Source of the DNA: Eremophila alpestris peregrina
Lineage: Eukaryota; Chordata; Aves; Passeriformes; Alaudidae
Direction of reading: 5' to 3'
Length of the DNA: 64,000 nucleotides
NCBI GenBank assembly: GCA_009792885.1
Contig: WMCF01000055.1
Coordinates: 3,692,848-3,756,847 of the forward strand
Shown here: piece by piece, positions 62,974 to 64,000 of the stretch
Numbering within the stretch: the stretch's first letter is position 1
How the letters are laid out: every line of letters starts with the position of its first letter
The notes under the pieces: model-generated
Databases searched by the model: none
What the model was told of the DNA's origin: nothing
Seen by the model: the letters and a program-made list of their open reading frames with translations, nothing else
Program-made: the position numbers and the translations under genes

Positions 62974-63279
62974 TCAAATATGGTGGTTTGTAAGGCGCTC
63001 GTGTATTAGACAGCAGTCCATCGAACTCCTTCCTTTCCAGACTGTTGTGAAGGGCCTTCTCTTTGCCAAAGGTTGAGAAGGACCTTTCTGCCCCGGGCTG
63101 GGCTTCTGGTGTTTCAAACACTTCAGTGTCTGGAACGGAGTCCATGCCAGGTACGTGCAGATTGCTGCGGTAATCTGCAGCTTGGCGTCCATCGGATGGA
63201 ACAAAGGAAGGCATCCAGCACCGATCTGAGTGGCCCAGTGCTTTACATTCCTCTGTGCAATTGGAGAAGAGATCCATGC
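62974..63279 (-). CDS. PCDH9: PCDH9 penultimate coding exon (cytoplasmic tail)
   Basis: This is an internal exon of protocadherin-9, a delta-1 protocadherin: a single-pass homophilic adhesion protein of neurons. The exon encodes 101 whole codons of the intracellular C-terminal tail, starting MDLFSNCTEECKALGHSDRC. It includes the conserved delta-protocadherin cytoplasmic motif around GHSDRCWMPSF and ends at APYKPPYL. On the minus strand the acceptor is a pyrimidine-rich tract ending TGCTTGCAG just before 63279. The donor is GTAAGT just after 62974. The exon is 306 nt: two bases finish a split codon, 101 codons follow, and one base (A) opens the next codon, so reading phase is kept. Open reading continues into the intron on both sides, so the ORF itself is longer than the exon. 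Assignment to PCDH9 rather than PCDH1, PCDH7 or PCDH11 is from memory of the family tail, and is strongly supported by the matching last exon at 46488-46507. Confidence 0.93.
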   Translation of the reverse strand, partial: AWISSPIAQRNVKHWATQIGAGCLPLFHPMDAKLQITAAICTYLAWTPFQTLKCLKHQKPSPGQKGPSQPLAKRRPFTTVWKGRSSMDCCLIHERLTNHHI

Positions 63280-64000
63280 CTGCAAGCATGAAAGAAAAAA
63301 ACTACAGTATAAGCTTCAGCATCATGAACAGCTGCTGACAGATAAGAAAGATTATGCCAAGGAAAGAGAAGTGGAAAGAGAAATGTCGTAAGAACTCCTT
63401 CCATGAGTTTCATCCCCTCAACGATAACACGAAAAAAGATCTAGTTGTCCAGTCTTCAGAAGTCAAAGACACCCCGTAACAAGCACAACTAAATGCCAGA
63501 ATGTCACACACACAAAAATAGCATAAGAAGAGGAGTATTGGTAGCTCTGTCTCCCAAAATCACTTGCAGGTCTTGTTCTTTATTAATTCATACAAGGTTC
63601 GATTCTGCCTGTAGGTTGAAAATACCTGCTTAAGAACACGAAGGAATTGTTTCTACATAAATGTGTCTCTGACCAAAGAAATTGAAAGTCTGGATTTAGA
63701 AATCACAGATTTCATTTATGAAGTGAAACATTAGTGAGTCCTACAAAGGAACTATCTGCAGATATACAGATGGAGTCTATTGATATTAAAAGCAGATGTT
63801 TCAAAGTAGGAATTGAGCTTTCAAGTGATCAGGAGGGCTTATTCAATCATTACATCACTCTTTCAGAGACAGTTTTCACTGCTGCTGCAGCAGTCCTTGC
63901 TATCATCAAGTCATGCAAGGGATGGGACAGAACCCTCTCAAAGGCACCTGTGGTCCAGTGCAACACGGCTGTGGATGCTATCAAAAAAATTGTTAATGCT
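63280..64000 (-). other. PCDH9: Start of the preceding PCDH9 intron (cut by window edge)
   Basis: This is the minus-strand intron upstream of the 306-nt exon. Its 3' end carries the acceptor polypyrimidine tract (about 63280-63300). The far part overlaps an unidentified plus-strand reading frame described separately. Confidence 0.75.
63722..64000 (+). pseudogene. Unidentified protein-like reading frame, open to window end
   Basis: One plus-strand frame is open from 63722 to the last base with a possible Met at 63770, giving 77 codons to the edge with no stop. The composition looks protein-like, with an alanine-rich stretch (VFTAAAAVLAIIKSCKGW) followed by KAPVVQCNTAVDAIKKIVNA. Just upstream, in another frame, 63675-63730 also reads plausibly (TKEIESLDLEITDFIYEVKH, then stop). 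This suggests one older coding sequence broken by a frameshift near 63725. A CTCTTTCAG acceptor-like motif sits at 63858-63866, so a real exon starting there is a second possibility. I do not recognise the family. A processed pseudogene or an endogenised viral gene fragment inside the PCDH9 intron would both fit. Function is unknown. Confidence 0.35.

Noticed and set aside
1..64000. CRISPR arrays, operons, bacterial-type terminators, tRNA or rRNA genes
   Set aside because: No regularly spaced repeats, no tRNA-like cloverleaf that I could recognise and no rRNA segments. Genome type is vertebrate.

Overview
This window is vertebrate nuclear DNA, almost certainly from a bird. It is AT-rich with very sparse coding sequence. 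It carries several CR1 LINE fragments of the avian type, solo LTRs of avian endogenous retroviruses, and an old amniote MIR-type SINE. A songbird is plausible from the LTR families, but that is an inference. Nothing here is organised like a bacterial or viral genome, so most open reading frames of 60-160 codons are chance ORFs in non-coding DNA.

The one gene I can name is protocadherin-9 (PCDH9), transcribed on the minus strand from right to left. Two coding exons are visible. The first is a 306-nt exon (63279 down to 62974) encoding the conserved distal cytoplasmic tail. The second is the terminal coding exon at 46507 down to 46488, which supplies only the last six residues and the stop codon. 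The two join in phase across a 16,466-bp intron, and both have canonical splice sites. The 3' UTR begins at 46487. Everything to its left (about 1-45,900) is the intergenic desert downstream of PCDH9, and everything to the right of 63279 is the preceding intron.

Layout: 1-12.7 kb is AT-rich intergenic sequence with only tiny tandem repeats. Between 15 and 28 kb there are CR1 fragments, including a rare 5' fragment at 20.6-21.3 kb, and a well-preserved solo LTR at 22,668-23,255 with perfect 6-bp target duplications. From 26.9 to 36 kb lies a dense transposon cluster: head-to-head CR1s, a third LTR, a retrovirus-derived block, and a CR1 split by two solo LTRs of opposite orientation. From 36 to 45.9 kb there is repeat-poor AT-rich sequence with microsatellites and one probable assembly artefact at 40,338-40,476, where a 60-bp duplication is separated by the Tn5 mosaic-end adapter sequence. 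From 46.5 to 63 kb lies the PCDH9 intron with an inverted pair of MIR-like pieces and an ancient LINE fragment. The last 280 bp contain a plus-strand protein-like reading frame that runs off the window and that I could not identify.

I saw no convincing undescribed biological system. The observations most worth checking are the adapter-associated duplication, the unidentified reading frame at the right edge, and the nested LTR/CR1 structures, which give a relative insertion chronology.
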